64,000 nt of DNA from DASRDZ01 sp035569495 (GTDB taxonomy: Bacteria; Chloroflexota; Dormibacteria; Aeolococcales; Aeolococcaceae), in assembly GCA_035569495.1 (NCBI GenBank), contig DATMMX010000038.1, positions 216,079 to 280,078 on the forward strand, given 5' to 3'. The position numbers were made by a program, and so were the translations under genes. Below the pieces are notes generated by a model, which saw only the letters and a list, made by a program, of their open reading frames with translations, was not told the DNA's origin and ran no database searches. Positions 25,105 through 33,446 of the stretch are shown one piece after another (the first letter of the stretch is position 1; each line of letters opens with the position of its first letter).

Positions 25105-26208
25105 ATGGCTGTCATGACACAGCCGTCCGCACGCACGAGCGCGCAGACGGGAACGATGCGCGCTTTCGTCATCGAGGGCGTGGGCAAGACCGCGGTCGTC
25201 GAGAAGCCCATCCCCGAACCCGGACCCGAGGAGGCGGTGGTGCGCACCACAGCCGCCTTGATCTGCACCTCCGACGTGCACACCGTCCGCGGCGCCATCC
25301 CGGTTCCGCCGGGGCGCACGCTGGGGCACGAGTCGGTCGGCGTGATCCACAGCCTGGGCTCGGCGGTGCACGGCTTCTCCATCGGCGAGCGCGTCGCCGT
25401 CGGCGCGATCACTCCCTGCTTCCGCTGCGACTTCTGCCAGCGCGGCTTCACCTCGCAGTGCCAGGGGATGCTCGGCGGCTACAAGTACACGACGCAGATC
25501 GACGGCAACATGGCCGAATACTTCATCGTCCCTGCCGCCGAAGCCAACCTCACCCGCATCCCGGCTGACCTCCCCGATGAGAAGGCGGTGTACGTCTGCG
25601 ACATGCTCTCGACCGGGTTCGTCGGTGCGGAGCATGCCGAGCTGCAGCTCGGTGAGACGGTCGCGATCTTCGCCCAGGGGCCGGTCGGACTTGCGGCCAC
25701 GATCGGCAGCAAGCTGCTCGGCGCCGGACTGATCATCGCCGTCGAGTCGATGCCCAACCGCCAGGCGCTGGCGCGTCGCTTCGGCGCCGACGCCATCGTC
25801 GACTACACCAAGGGTGACCCGGTCGAGCAGATCCTCGCGCTCACCGACGGGAAGGGCGTCGACGCGGCCATCGAGGCGTTCGGCTTCCCGCAGACGTTCG
25901 AGGCGGCGATCCGCTGCACCAAGCCGGGCGGCCGGATCTCCAACATCGGCTACCACGGCGAGAACCCCAACCCGCTGCAGATCCCTCTGCAGCCGTTCGG
26001 CATGGGCATGTCGGACAAGACGATCCGAACCGGGCTGTGCCCGGGCGGCAGCGAGCGGCTCGGTCGCCTGCTGCGCCTGATGCAGACCGGCAAGGTCGAT
26101 CCCACGCCGATGACCACGCACCGGTTCCCCTTTGATCAGGTGTCCGTGGCGTTCGAGATGATGACCACCAAGGCGGACGGGATCATCAAGCCGCTGATCA
26201 CCTTCTGA
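25105..26208 (+). CDS. Zinc-dependent alcohol dehydrogenase (TbADH/isopropanol dehydrogenase type)
   Basis: The protein has 367 aa with GAGGAG at 25092-25097. Catalytic zinc ligands: Cys in LICTSDVHTV, His-Glu in LGHESVGVI, and Asp in VYVCDMLSTGFVGAEHAEL, the pattern of the Thermoanaerobacter/Clostridium secondary-alcohol dehydrogenases. Unlike those, the structural-zinc lobe CFRCDFCQRGFTSQC has all four cysteines. The Rossmann motif is AQGPVGLAATIGS. It likely interconverts short secondary or primary alcohols and carbonyls with NAD(P)H, a sink for reductant when oxygen is short. The aldehyde dehydrogenase at 8.5 kb could take the next step. Confidence 0.9.
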   Translation: MAVMTQPSARTSAQTGTMRAFVIEGVGKTAVVEKPIPEPGPEEAVVRTTAALICTSDVHTVRGAIPVPPGRTLGHESVGVIHSLGSAVHGFSIGERVAVGAITPCFRCDFCQRGFTSQCQGMLGGYKYTTQIDGNMAEYFIVPAAEANLTRIPADLPDEKAVYVCDMLSTGFVGAEHAELQLGETVAIFAQGPVGLAATIGSKLLGAGLIIAVESMPNRQALARRFGADAIVDYTKGDPVEQILALTDGKGVDAAIEAFGFPQTFEAAIRCTKPGGRISNIGYHGENPNPLQIPLQPFGMGMSDKTIRTGLCPGGSERLGRLLRLMQTGKVDPTPMTTHRFPFDQVSVAFEMMTTKADGIIKPLITF

Positions 26209-26223
26209 GACCCACACCACGCG

Positions 26224-26273
26224 GCGGCGGGGATGCGGCGCACGACCTGGACCACGTGCGCATCACCCGCCGC
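26224..26273. repeat. Long imperfect stem-loop between adh and the CoA-binding gene
   Basis: GCGGCGGG at 26224-26231 pairs with CCCGCCGC at 26266-26273. Further inward GATGCG and CGCAC pair with GTGCG and CATC, with small bulges. The hairpin covers nearly the whole gap between the two genes and ends just before the GGAGG ribosome-binding site at ~26277. It may attenuate or stabilise a shared transcript. There is no T-tract. Confidence 0.45.
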
Positions 26274-26290
26274 TGCTGGAGGCGATTCCC

Positions 26291-26755
26291 ATGCCCAGCA
26301 GAGATGTCATCGACCGTTTCCTGGCGCAGCGACACGTCGCCTTCGTCGGCGTCTCGCGCGACTCGCGACAGTTCGCCAACGCCATCTATCGTCACCTGCG
26401 CGACGGCGGGCGCACGCTGTATCCGGTCAACCACAACCCCGACGTCACCGCCATCGAGGGCGACCGCGCCTACGCGCGACTTGCCGACGTGCCCGATCCC
26501 GTCGACGGCGTGTTCGTCATGGTGCCGGCGAAGGACGCGGCCGAGGTGGTGCGCGAGGCGGTGGCGCGCGGCATCCCTCGCGTCTGGCTGCACCGCGGCC
26601 TGGGTCCCAACTCCGTGTCCGCGGAGGCGCTCCAGGTGTGCGCGGACAACGGCCTGGACGTCGTCGACGGTGCCTGCCCGCTGATGTTCGGCGACCACGT
26701 GGGCTTCATGCATCGCGTCCATCGTGGCTTCATGGGTCGGCGCCTGGCGGCGTGA
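26291..26755 (+). CDS. CoA-binding (Rossmann) domain protein
   Basis: The protein has 154 aa with GGAGG at 26277-26281. It is a CoA_binding_2 domain: HVAFVGVSRDSRQFANAIYR, TLYPVNHNPDVTAIEGDRAY and VDGVFVMVPAKDAAEVVREA, then GIPRVWLHRGLGPNSVSAEA. It lacks the ligase and ATP-grasp parts, so it is a stand-alone domain like YccU-type proteins. A redox or acyl-CoA-sensing role is possible. It follows the alcohol dehydrogenase by 82 bases and may share its transcript. Confidence 0.85.
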   Translation: MPSRDVIDRFLAQRHVAFVGVSRDSRQFANAIYRHLRDGGRTLYPVNHNPDVTAIEGDRAYARLADVPDPVDGVFVMVPAKDAAEVVREAVARGIPRVWLHRGLGPNSVSAEALQVCADNGLDVVDGACPLMFGDHVGFMHRVHRGFMGRRLAA

Positions 26756-26787
26756 GCGGCAGCGACGACGTGCAGGAGGTCATAACA

Positions 26788-26961
26788 TGGCTACCGCCTG
26801 TCCACGGCGCTGATGCTCGTCTTCCGCCACAAGTATCCGGGTGGTGGTTGTGATGTGGATCGCCGCCGTGCTGGCGACGATCGCGTCGCGGTTCGTGATT
26901 CTGGTCGTATGCCTTCGCGCTGGTGACCGGCAGCTATCCACCGTTCGGCCTGGCCGACTGA
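26788..26961 (+). pseudogene. Decayed small membrane protein (DUF4389-like)
   Basis: Three frames carry successive pieces of one membrane protein. YRLSTALMLVFRHKYP starts near ATG 26787. VVVVMWIAAVLATIASRFVI lies in the second frame, and SYAFALVTGSYPPFGLAD, ending at TGA 26961, in the third. The pattern of two hydrophobic stretches and the terminal (F)LLT-xx-YPPF resembles DUF4389 domains. At least two frameshifts separate the pieces. There is a GGAGG site upstream at ~26773. Confidence 0.45.
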
Positions 26962-27818
26962 CGGCCTGACCTGGCGGCTGCGGGCCACGCCTGGCGCGTA
27001 TGCACCGCGGCGCGGCCCGCCCGCTTGGCGGCGTGCAGCGCGGCGTCGCACCGCGCCAGCGCATCGTCGAGGCGCTCGTCACCGGCGAGCTCTGTCACCC
27101 CGGCGGAGAACGTCCCTGGCATTCCCGGTTGGGCGAGGGTCGCAACACTGCGCCGCAGCCGGGCCGCAGCATGGACGCGCGTCGTCCCCGGCAGGAGCGC
27201 GAGGAACTCGTCACCGCCCCACCGGGCAACGAGGTCGTCGCGGCGGCCCTGCAGCGATCGGGCGATGGCGATCAGCGCCGCGTCTCCCGCGGCGTGGCTC
27301 TTCTCGTCGTTGATCCACTTCAGGTGATCGACGTCGACCAGGGCGACGGCGAGCGGTTCGCCGAACCGTCGCGCGTGCGCCTGCTCGTCAGCGGCGCGGA
27401 GCCGCATCACAGGCCGGGTCAGCGCTCCGGTGAGCGAGTCGCGGTCGCCACCCGCAGGACGCAGCACGTGGAGCAGTCCGGGCTCGCCGTCGAAAACCAC
27501 CGGCAGCGCGCTGACGGCGACGCTGCAGCGCGCGCCGGAGGCGAGTCGCACCGTCATGTCGCCATGCGGTTCCGGGTCCATGCGCGATGCCCGAGCCGGG
27601 CGATCACAGTGGACGGCACAAACCGGCGCACCGCCGGCATCGACGCCGGCGAGAAGCGCGCCGCACCAGTGGCCGATCGCCTGGCGCGACGTCCAGCCCA
27701 GCAGCCGCTCGGCCGCCGCGTTCCACGCCACGACGTGTCCGCGGACGTCGGAGACGAAGCACGGGTCGGGGAGCGCATCCACGTACGCCACGGTGACGGC
27801 AGGCAGCTGGACGGTCAC
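26934..27818 (-). CDS. PAS-GGDEF diguanylate cyclase
   Basis: The protein has 294 aa starting at GTG 27818, behind GGGAG. The open frame continues upstream only as the antisense of the USP gene. A PAS domain (~1-120: AYVDALPDPCFVSDVRGHVV, AAERLLGWTSRQAIG) precedes GGDEF (~130-290: DSLTGALTRPVM, LVDVDHLKWINDEKSHAAGD and ARWGGDEFLALLPG). The active-site GGDEF and the inhibitory RxxD site (RRDDLVARWGGDEF) are both present, so an active, product-inhibited cyclase is expected. It overlaps the tail of the decayed gene at 26.9 kb and is divergent from the USP gene, with a perfect GGGNC-N4-GNCCC palindrome between them. Confidence 0.88.
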   Translation of the reverse strand: MTVQLPAVTVAYVDALPDPCFVSDVRGHVVAWNAAAERLLGWTSRQAIGHWCGALLAGVDAGGAPVCAVHCDRPARASRMDPEPHGDMTVRLASGARCSVAVSALPVVFDGEPGLLHVLRPAGGDRDSLTGALTRPVMRLRAADEQAHARRFGEPLAVALVDVDHLKWINDEKSHAAGDAALIAIARSLQGRRDDLVARWGGDEFLALLPGTTRVHAAARLRRSVATLAQPGMPGTFSAGVTELAGDERLDDALARCDAALHAAKRAGRAAVHTRQAWPAAARSGRQSARPNGG

Positions 27819-27936
27819 GTCGTCTCCCTCGCGAGGTGCTGCGGATTCGCACCACGGCTCTGAGTCAACCGGCGCGCTCGCGGCCACACCAGTGGCGATC
27901 GGACCGCTGAACGTGGCGCGAAAGCCCTTGGCGCCG

Positions 27937-27950
27937 GGGTCGTTCGACCC
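27937..27950. promoter_or_regulatory. DosR-like palindrome between the GGDEF and USP genes
   Basis: GGGTCGTTCGACCC is palindromic apart from its two central bases and fits GGGNC-N4-GNCCC exactly. It lies 67 bases before the USP start (28017) and 119 bases before the divergent GGDEF start (27818), so it may control both. Confidence 0.5.
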
Positions 27951-28016
27951 TGGTTCTGCAGAGCCGCCGGGATCACCGTTGACTTGCGGATCGTCCGTCC
28001 GCAAGGAGAACACCCG

Positions 28017-28844
28017 ATGAACCGCCTCCCCGTCCCGATCCTCGTCGCCACCGACGCGTCCGAGGATGCGCATGCTGCGATGCGCGTCGCGGCGTCGCTT
28101 GCTCGCCGCAGCGGGTCGCCGCTGCACATCGTCCACGTCTGGCAGATGCCGTTCACCTACGGGATCCCTCCGCTCGTGGTCGATCCCAGTCTTGGAGAGG
28201 ACGCCGGGGAATCGATCCTCGAAGAAGAGCGGGCCGTGGTCGAGAGCTACGGAGCGACCGTGGCCGGGACGCACCTGCGGCGCGGCGCTCCGGCGCTTGC
28301 CATCCTGGCGGTCGCCGATGCGATGCACGCCGGCGTTGTCGTGGTCGGCAGGCGCGGCCTCGGCGCCGTGCGGCGGGCTGTGCTCGGCAGCGTCTCGGAC
28401 GACGTCGTCCAGCACTCCGACGCCCCAGTTCTTGTCGTCCATGGCACCAACTGGCCGCCTTCCCGCGTCGTCGTCGGCGCCGACGGCAGTGACGAGGCCC
28501 GCCGTGCCGCCGACCTCGCTGCGGACGTCGCTGAACTCGTCGGCGTGCCGGTCACCCTGGTGCGCGCGCTGCCGCACCTGGCCGCGTCGCTCGGCGGCCC
28601 CGCACCATGCCAGGTGCAGGTCAGCAGCGAGGAGCCGTGGCAGGCTCTCGACGGAGCCTCGCAGGACGGCACCGCGCTGCTCGTCGTCGGGCACCGGCGG
28701 CCGGGCGACGGTTCTCGGCTGGAGCGGCACAGCGTGGCCGAACGCGTCCTCCACCATGCGGTGGGCTCGGTGCTGGTGGTCCCCGGCCGGCGGGCCCGCA
28801 TCACGCGGGGTGAGGCGCCCCTCCAGCTGGTGCCACGGGCGTGA
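28017..28844 (+). CDS. Universal stress protein, tandem domains with a shortened second domain
   Basis: The protein has 275 aa with AAGGAG at 28003-28008. The first UspA domain (~1-145) is complete (ILVATDASEDAHAAMRVAAS, then VGRRGLGAVRRAVLGSVSDD). The second (~150-260) starts VVVGADGSDEARRAADLAAD but is shorter, and its ATP loop is weak (VVGHRRPGDGSRLERHSVAE), so only domain 1 looks able to bind ATP. Its 3' end overlaps the convergent P-type ATPase gene by 44 bases. A perfect palindrome lies upstream. Confidence 0.88.
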   Translation: MNRLPVPILVATDASEDAHAAMRVAASLARRSGSPLHIVHVWQMPFTYGIPPLVVDPSLGEDAGESILEEERAVVESYGATVAGTHLRRGAPALAILAVADAMHAGVVVVGRRGLGAVRRAVLGSVSDDVVQHSDAPVLVVHGTNWPPSRVVVGADGSDEARRAADLAADVAELVGVPVTLVRALPHLAASLGGPAPCQVQVSSEEPWQALDGASQDGTALLVVGHRRPGDGSRLERHSVAERVLHHAVGSVLVVPGRRARITRGEAPLQLVPRA

Positions 28845-31182
28845 GCGCCTCGGTGTCGAGCAGCGACAGGTAGGCCTCGTCCTCCTGCGCCATGTGCAGG
28901 CGGAGGACGACGTGGAGTCCGTACAGCAATCGGCGCAGCTCCGGCAGGTCCTCGGCCGACGGCCCGTCGACGTCGAGGTCGTCGATGGCCCGGTCGAGGA
29001 GGCGCGCCAGCCGGGCGATCTCGGAGTGAGCGCGGACCATGGTCACGGTCGGCTCGCTGCCGCCGAGCATCGCGCCGACCAGTGGATACAGGTGACGCTC
29101 CTCGTCGATCTCGTGCGGCAGCAGCCGCTGCTGCAGGAAGCGGCGCACCTCGTCCAACCCCGCGCGAGCACGCGCCCCGTCTGTTCCATCGAGCGCGTCG
29201 GCAACGTCGCGCAGGCGGTCGATCCCGGCGGCCAGGTCAGCGTGTTCGAGACGCACCCGGCCGGCCAGCTCGACCGCCTGCGGGCTGGGCGTCGGCAACG
29301 GTGACCGGCCACCGAGGGCGCGCAGTGCGGCCGCGATCGCCAGCGCGTCGATCACCTCCTGCAGGACCGCGCCGGGAGCTGGGGCGAGCAGCCCCGCGGC
29401 CGCGATGCCCATCGCCAGCAGCGACAGCCCCATGCCACCGAGGACGCTCTGCAGCGCGATCCGGCGGGTGCGACGGGCGATGGCGAGGCATTCGACCACC
29501 CGGTCCAGCCGGTCCGGAAGGATGACCACGTCGGCGGCTTCCGACGAGGCCGTGGCACCGCGCGCCGCCAGCGCCACGCCCACGTCCGCGGCGGCGAGGG
29601 CGGGCGCATCGTTGATGCCGTCGCCGACCATGACGACCGTCCCGCCGGGCGCCGAGCCCCGTCGCTCCGCGAGCACCGCGTCCACCTTGTCGCTCGGGGA
29701 CCGCTCCGCGAGCACGGCGTCCACGCCGACGGCCTCGCCGATCACTGTCGCCACCTCGGGATGGTCGCCGGTCACCATGACGACGCGGTGCACGCCGAGA
29801 CCGTGGAACATGCGCACAGCGCGGGGAGCGTCGCCGCGGACCTGGTCGGCGAGGACGAGCAGCCCCACCACGGTGCCGTCGACGGCGACCGCGACGCCGG
29901 TCAGCCCCTCCAGCGCGGTGCGGCGCCGGACTCGGTGCAGCCACGCCGGCATGTCGGCAACGACCCAGGCCGCGCGGCCGACGGCGACAGCTCGACCGTC
30001 GACCATGCCACGCACGCCCTGGCCCGGCGTTTCTGCCACCTCTGACGGATTCGCCAAGGCCAGGTTGCGGTCGCGTGCGGCCCGGACCACGGCGGCGGCG
30101 AGGACGTGCGCCGAGACCTGGTCGAGCGAGGCGGCCAGCCGCAGCACCTCGTCCCGCCCGAGGCCGGAGGGGGCCTGCACCTCGACGAGCCGCGACCGGC
30201 CGGCGGTCAGCGTGCCGGTCTTGTCGAGCAGGACGACGCGGGCGCGAGCGAGCGCCTCCAGCGTGGCACCGCCCTTGATCACCATGCCGCGGCGCGCCGC
30301 CCGCGACATCCCCGAGATCAGCGCCACCGGGACGCCGAGCAGCAGCGGGCAGGGCGTCGCCACCACCAGCACCGCGAGCGCTCGCACGGCGTCGCCGGAC
30401 ACCAGCCAGGCGATGCCCGCAACCGACAGGGTGAGCGGGACGAAGCCGAGCGCCCAGCGGTCGGCCAGCCGGGTCATCGGCGCCCGCACCGCCTGTGCCT
30501 GCGCCACCAGCCGCACGATCCCCGCGTACGTGCTCTGCTCGGCGGTCGCGGTGGCACGCAGGTCGAAGGGCGCCCCGGCGTTGACCGAGCCACTGCTGAC
30601 CCGCTCGCCGCGAACCCGTGACACCGGAACGGCCTCGCCCGTCAGCGCGGATTCGTCCACCACAGCGGCGTCGGACACGACCACCCCGTCGACGGGGACC
30701 ACCTCGCCTGGCCGCACCAGCAGGACGTCGTCGGGCTGTACCTCCTCGATTGCGCAGTCGTGCAACACCCCGCCGCCGCGGCGGTGGGCAGTGCGCGGCG
30801 CTCGAGAGAGAAGCGCGTGCAACTCTCGCTGCGCCCTGGCGGCCGCAAAGGCGTCGAGGCCGTTGCCGGTGGCGAGCATCATCGCCAGCACAGCACCGGC
30901 CAGCGCTTCGCCGAGGGCGAGCGCGCCGGCCATGGCCAGGACCGCGACGACGTCCACACCGGGGCGACGATGCCGCACACCCACGGCCAGGTGGACGAGG
31001 GCAGGCACCATGCCCACCAGCGTCGTCGCCCGCCACGTCCACCCCGCGACGCCGGGCACACCGACGATGTGGGCGGCACCACCCACGGTGAGGCCGGTCG
31101 TGGTCGCGGCGAGGAGCAGAGCGTCGCGCGACAGCAGGAAGCGGGTGCCGGCGTGCACGGTCGACTTCTCTGCGCTGCTCAC
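28801..31182 (-). CDS. P1B-type metal ATPase with fused C-terminal hemerythrin domain
   Basis: The protein has 793 aa starting at GTG 31182. It has no N-terminal HMA domain. N-terminal TM segments (residues ~20-105) are followed by the actuator TGEAVPVSRV. The membrane metal site is ATPCPLLLGVPVALISG (TPC instead of the usual CPC, ~276-278), then the phosphorylation site LLDKTGTLTAG (~320) and the hinge MVGDGINDAPALAAADVGVA. Residues ~640-793 are a hemerythrin/HHE-like four-helix domain with ligand-type residues in RLEHADL, LLPHEIDEERHLYPLV, VRAHSEI and LHVVLRLHMAQEDEAYL. A metal pump with a built-in O2/NO- or iron-sensing di-iron domain is unusual. Confidence 0.85.
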   Translation of the reverse strand: MSSAEKSTVHAGTRFLLSRDALLLAATTTGLTVGGAAHIVGVPGVAGWTWRATTLVGMVPALVHLAVGVRHRRPGVDVVAVLAMAGALALGEALAGAVLAMMLATGNGLDAFAAARAQRELHALLSRAPRTAHRRGGGVLHDCAIEEVQPDDVLLVRPGEVVPVDGVVVSDAAVVDESALTGEAVPVSRVRGERVSSGSVNAGAPFDLRATATAEQSTYAGIVRLVAQAQAVRAPMTRLADRWALGFVPLTLSVAGIAWLVSGDAVRALAVLVVATPCPLLLGVPVALISGMSRAARRGMVIKGGATLEALARARVVLLDKTGTLTAGRSRLVEVQAPSGLGRDEVLRLAASLDQVSAHVLAAAVVRAARDRNLALANPSEVAETPGQGVRGMVDGRAVAVGRAAWVVADMPAWLHRVRRRTALEGLTGVAVAVDGTVVGLLVLADQVRGDAPRAVRMFHGLGVHRVVMVTGDHPEVATVIGEAVGVDAVLAERSPSDKVDAVLAERRGSAPGGTVVMVGDGINDAPALAAADVGVALAARGATASSEAADVVILPDRLDRVVECLAIARRTRRIALQSVLGGMGLSLLAMGIAAAGLLAPAPGAVLQEVIDALAIAAALRALGGRSPLPTPSPQAVELAGRVRLEHADLAAGIDRLRDVADALDGTDGARARAGLDEVRRFLQQRLLPHEIDEERHLYPLVGAMLGGSEPTVTMVRAHSEIARLARLLDRAIDDLDVDGPSAEDLPELRRLLYGLHVVLRLHMAQEDEAYLSLLDTEALTPVAPAGGAPHPA

Positions 31183-31219
31183 GTCGTCTCATGCTGGGGG
31201 TGGTGGTCGTATGCCGCCA

Positions 31220-31233
31220 GGGCCGATCGCCTC
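31220..31233. promoter_or_regulatory. Weak DosR-like site between the ATPase and phosphotransferase genes
   Basis: GGGCCGATCGCCTC has one mismatch to GGGNC-N4-GNCCC. It is 38 bases before the ATPase start and 58 before the phosphotransferase start. These distances match those of better sites, but the base match alone is not significant. Confidence 0.25.
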
Positions 31234-31291
31234 GGGTCACCGGGACGTGCGCCCCTGGCGCTGCGACTCGGCCCCGATCGAGCATCAGGAC

Positions 31292-32905
31292 ATGACGACC
31301 GCTCCCGTTGGCAGTACGGCGCCGCAACGCGCGGAGGTCGCCGAGACGCACGTCTCGGTGCTGACCTTCATCGGCGATCGCGTCTACAAGCTGAAGAAGC
31401 CGGTGGCACCGGGATTCCTCGACTTCACGACGCGAGAGGCACGACAGCGCGCCTGCCATCGCGAGGTGGCGCTCAACCGGCGCCTCGCTCCCGACGTCTA
31501 TCTCGGCGTCGCCGACGTGGTCGGCCCGGACGGCGCGATGTGCGACCACCTGGTGGTGATGCGGCGCATGCCCGCGGCGCGGCGGCTGTCGACGCTGGTG
31601 GCCGCGGGCGCGGACGTGGACGCCGAGCTGCGCGCGGTGGCCCGTACCGTGGCGGCCTTCCACGAGCGAGCGGCGCGGTCTCCGGAGATCGACGCGCATG
31701 CCACCGCCGAGGCTGTGCGCGCGCGCTGGGACGTCTGCGCGGCAGAGCTGTTCCCGCTGCTCGACAGCTACTCCGACCAGGGACTGGCGCGGCGCGTCGT
31801 CACCCTGACCGCGCGATTCCTCGCGGGCCGTGCCGCGCTCTTCGCTGCGCGCATCGCGTCGCGGCACGTGGTCGATGGCCACGGCGACCTCACGGCCGAT
31901 GACATCTTCTGTCTCGACGACGGACCGCGCATCCTCGACTGCGTCGAGTTCGACGACCGCCTGCGCCACGTCGACGTCATTGACGACGTGGCATTCCTGG
32001 CCATGGACCTGGAACGGCTCGGCCATGCCGAGCTTGCCGCACGATTCGTGCGCCTGTACCGGGAATACAGCGGAGACACGGCTCCCGCGTCGTTGCTCCA
32101 CCACTACATCGCCTACCGCGCCATCGTGCGCGCCAAGGTGGCCCGGCTGCGCCACCTCCAGGGCGACGCAGAGGCCGCTGCCGAGGCCGAGGCGCTGCTG
32201 CGCATCGCCTTCTGCCACGCAGAGCGGGGACGTGTCGAGCTGCTGCTGGTCGGCGGCGCGCCCGGAACCGGCAAGTCGACGCTGTCGACATCACTGGGGG
32301 ACGCGCTCGACTGCCAGGTGCTGCGCAGCGACGAAGTGCGCAAGGAGCTGCTCGGCATGGCCCACGATGCACCGGCGCCGGCCCCGTACGGCGAAGGTGC
32401 GTACACACGCGACAGCACCGACGCCACGTACCTCGCGCTCCTCCATCGCGCCGAACACCTGATGCGGCGGGGGCACGCGGTCGTGCTCGACGCGACGTGG
32501 CGTGAGTCGCGCTGGCGGCACGCTGCAGCGGTGATCGCCAGCCGCAGCGCTGCGGACCTCGTCGAGCTGTGCTGTGAGGCGCCACCAGACGTCGTCGAGA
32601 AGCGCATCGCGTCGCGCCCTGGCGGCAGATCAGACGCAACGGTTGAGGTTGCAGAGCGCATCGCCGCCGGTTTCGACGCATGGCCGACGGCCGTGCACCT
32701 GGAGACCACCGACGACCCGGCGCAGACGCTGGTCACCGCGCTGCACGCGGTAGCGGAGGTGGCACGCACGGCGCGCCGGCCGGTGCTGGCCCAGACAACG
32801 CGGGAGACGTGCTGCGCTACGCCCACTGAGTCGATGTCGCCTGGTGATCCGCGCCCGTACAAGCGGGTGAGGTCTACTTCCTACCCGCTCTCGCAGGTCC
32901 GCTGA
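31292..32905 (+). CDS. Bifunctional aminoglycoside phosphotransferase-like / P-loop kinase protein (Rv2004c-like)
   Basis: The protein has 537 aa. Residues ~1-300 are an APH-like kinase: THVSVLTFIGDRVYKLKKPV and the catalytic loop HVVDGHGDLTADDIFCLDDG PRILDCVEFDDRLRHVDVID. Residues ~310-480 are a P-loop domain with Walker A (LLVGGAPGTGKSTLSTSLGD), QVLRSDEVRKELLG and VVLDATWRESRWR, like zeta-toxin/AAA33 kinases. This two-domain layout is that of M. tuberculosis Rv2004c, a DosR-regulon gene. The true substrate is unknown; antibiotic resistance should not be assumed. It is divergent from the ATPase-hemerythrin gene. Confidence 0.88.
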   Translation: MTTAPVGSTAPQRAEVAETHVSVLTFIGDRVYKLKKPVAPGFLDFTTREARQRACHREVALNRRLAPDVYLGVADVVGPDGAMCDHLVVMRRMPAARRLSTLVAAGADVDAELRAVARTVAAFHERAARSPEIDAHATAEAVRARWDVCAAELFPLLDSYSDQGLARRVVTLTARFLAGRAALFAARIASRHVVDGHGDLTADDIFCLDDGPRILDCVEFDDRLRHVDVIDDVAFLAMDLERLGHAELAARFVRLYREYSGDTAPASLLHHYIAYRAIVRAKVARLRHLQGDAEAAAEAEALLRIAFCHAERGRVELLLVGGAPGTGKSTLSTSLGDALDCQVLRSDEVRKELLGMAHDAPAPAPYGEGAYTRDSTDATYLALLHRAEHLMRRGHAVVLDATWRESRWRHAAAVIASRSAADLVELCCEAPPDVVEKRIASRPGGRSDATVEVAERIAAGFDAWPTAVHLETTDDPAQTLVTALHAVAEVARTARRPVLAQTTRETCCATPTESMSPGDPRPYKRVRSTSYPLSQVR

Positions 32906-32966
32906 ACAGGAAGATGAGAAGAGCTGCGAACAGCAGCCACATCGCCCAGGCTTGTTCCCATGGCAT
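32874..32966 (-). CDS. Possible 30-residue single-TM membrane peptide
   Basis: An ATG at 32966 is preceded by a strong AAGGAGACAGACC ribosome-binding site. The encoded peptide has 30 residues, MPWEQAWAMWLLFAALLIFL followed by FSGPARAGRK: one hydrophobic helix with a basic tail, the typical look of a real small membrane protein. It overlaps the 3' end of the convergent phosphotransferase gene by 32 bases. No homolog is recognised. Its position inside the stress island suggests a small stress-induced membrane peptide, but this is inference. Confidence 0.5.
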   Translation of the reverse strand: MPWEQAWAMWLLFAALLIFLFSGPARAGRK

Positions 32967-33446
32967 GGTCTGTCTCCTTGCACAAAGCGCAGTCCATTGG
33001 ATCGCCGCTCGAATCGTCAACTAGCGTGCGGTCGCAACGCCAGGGCCTTTCGCCTCTGGCTCGCCTGAACATGCGGCCTGATGCTGGCCTTGTTGCAGTG
33101 CCACCCTGCTGAGAACATGTGAGATGTCTGGAGAGAACGTTCTGAGGATCCTCGACGAGGCGACCGAACAGGAGATCGGGCGCTGCGCCGGGCCGGCGGC
33201 AGGCCGCCGCACTGGCCGTTACCCCCGACAACTTCTATGGCTGACCACACGACGGGTGTGGGGCCTACGATCGAGCGATGAGGTTTTCGGCCCGATCGGT
33301 GGCACCAGGGCCGCTCGTCCCCCTCACAGAACTGGGCTTTGGCCTCTGTCTCGTCGACGCGACCGACCGCTAGCGTGAGGTCATGACGAGGTGGGCGTGA
33401 TGATCTCGCGCATGACCACGGGCGGTGATGCCACGGAGGAGTCCCA
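32967..33446 (+). other. Intergenic stretch with one DosR-like palindrome
   Basis: About 480 bases lie upstream of the four-TM membrane protein. A frame at 33124-33378 starts plausibly (SGENVLRILDEATEQEIG) but turns into Arg-rich, non-protein-like sequence and has no homologous feel. The clear element is the palindrome at 33308-33321. Confidence 0.45.
33308..33321. promoter_or_regulatory. DosR-like palindrome upstream of the four-TM membrane protein
   Basis: GGGCCGCTCGTCCC fits GGGNC-N4-GNCCC exactly, though its inner arms are not fully symmetrical. It lies 126 bases before the start at 33447, nearly the same distance (127) as the best box before the similar-looking membrane gene at 17855. 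Confidence 0.4.

Noticed and set aside
27819..28757. Upstream extension of the GGDEF protein to 607 residues
   Set aside because: The added part is the reverse complement of the USP gene; the GTG at 27818 has a good ribosome-binding site and PAS begins right after it.
29237..32218. A 993-codon minus-strand frame crossing the ATPase and phosphotransferase genes
   Set aside because: It is a shadow frame with RRR/GRG composition; the true ATPase is in another frame and ends in a recognisable hemerythrin domain.
33124..33378. 84-codon frame starting SGENVLRILDEATEQEIG
   Set aside because: Only the first ~18 residues look protein-like, then it becomes Arg/Pro-rich; no ribosome-binding site or family.
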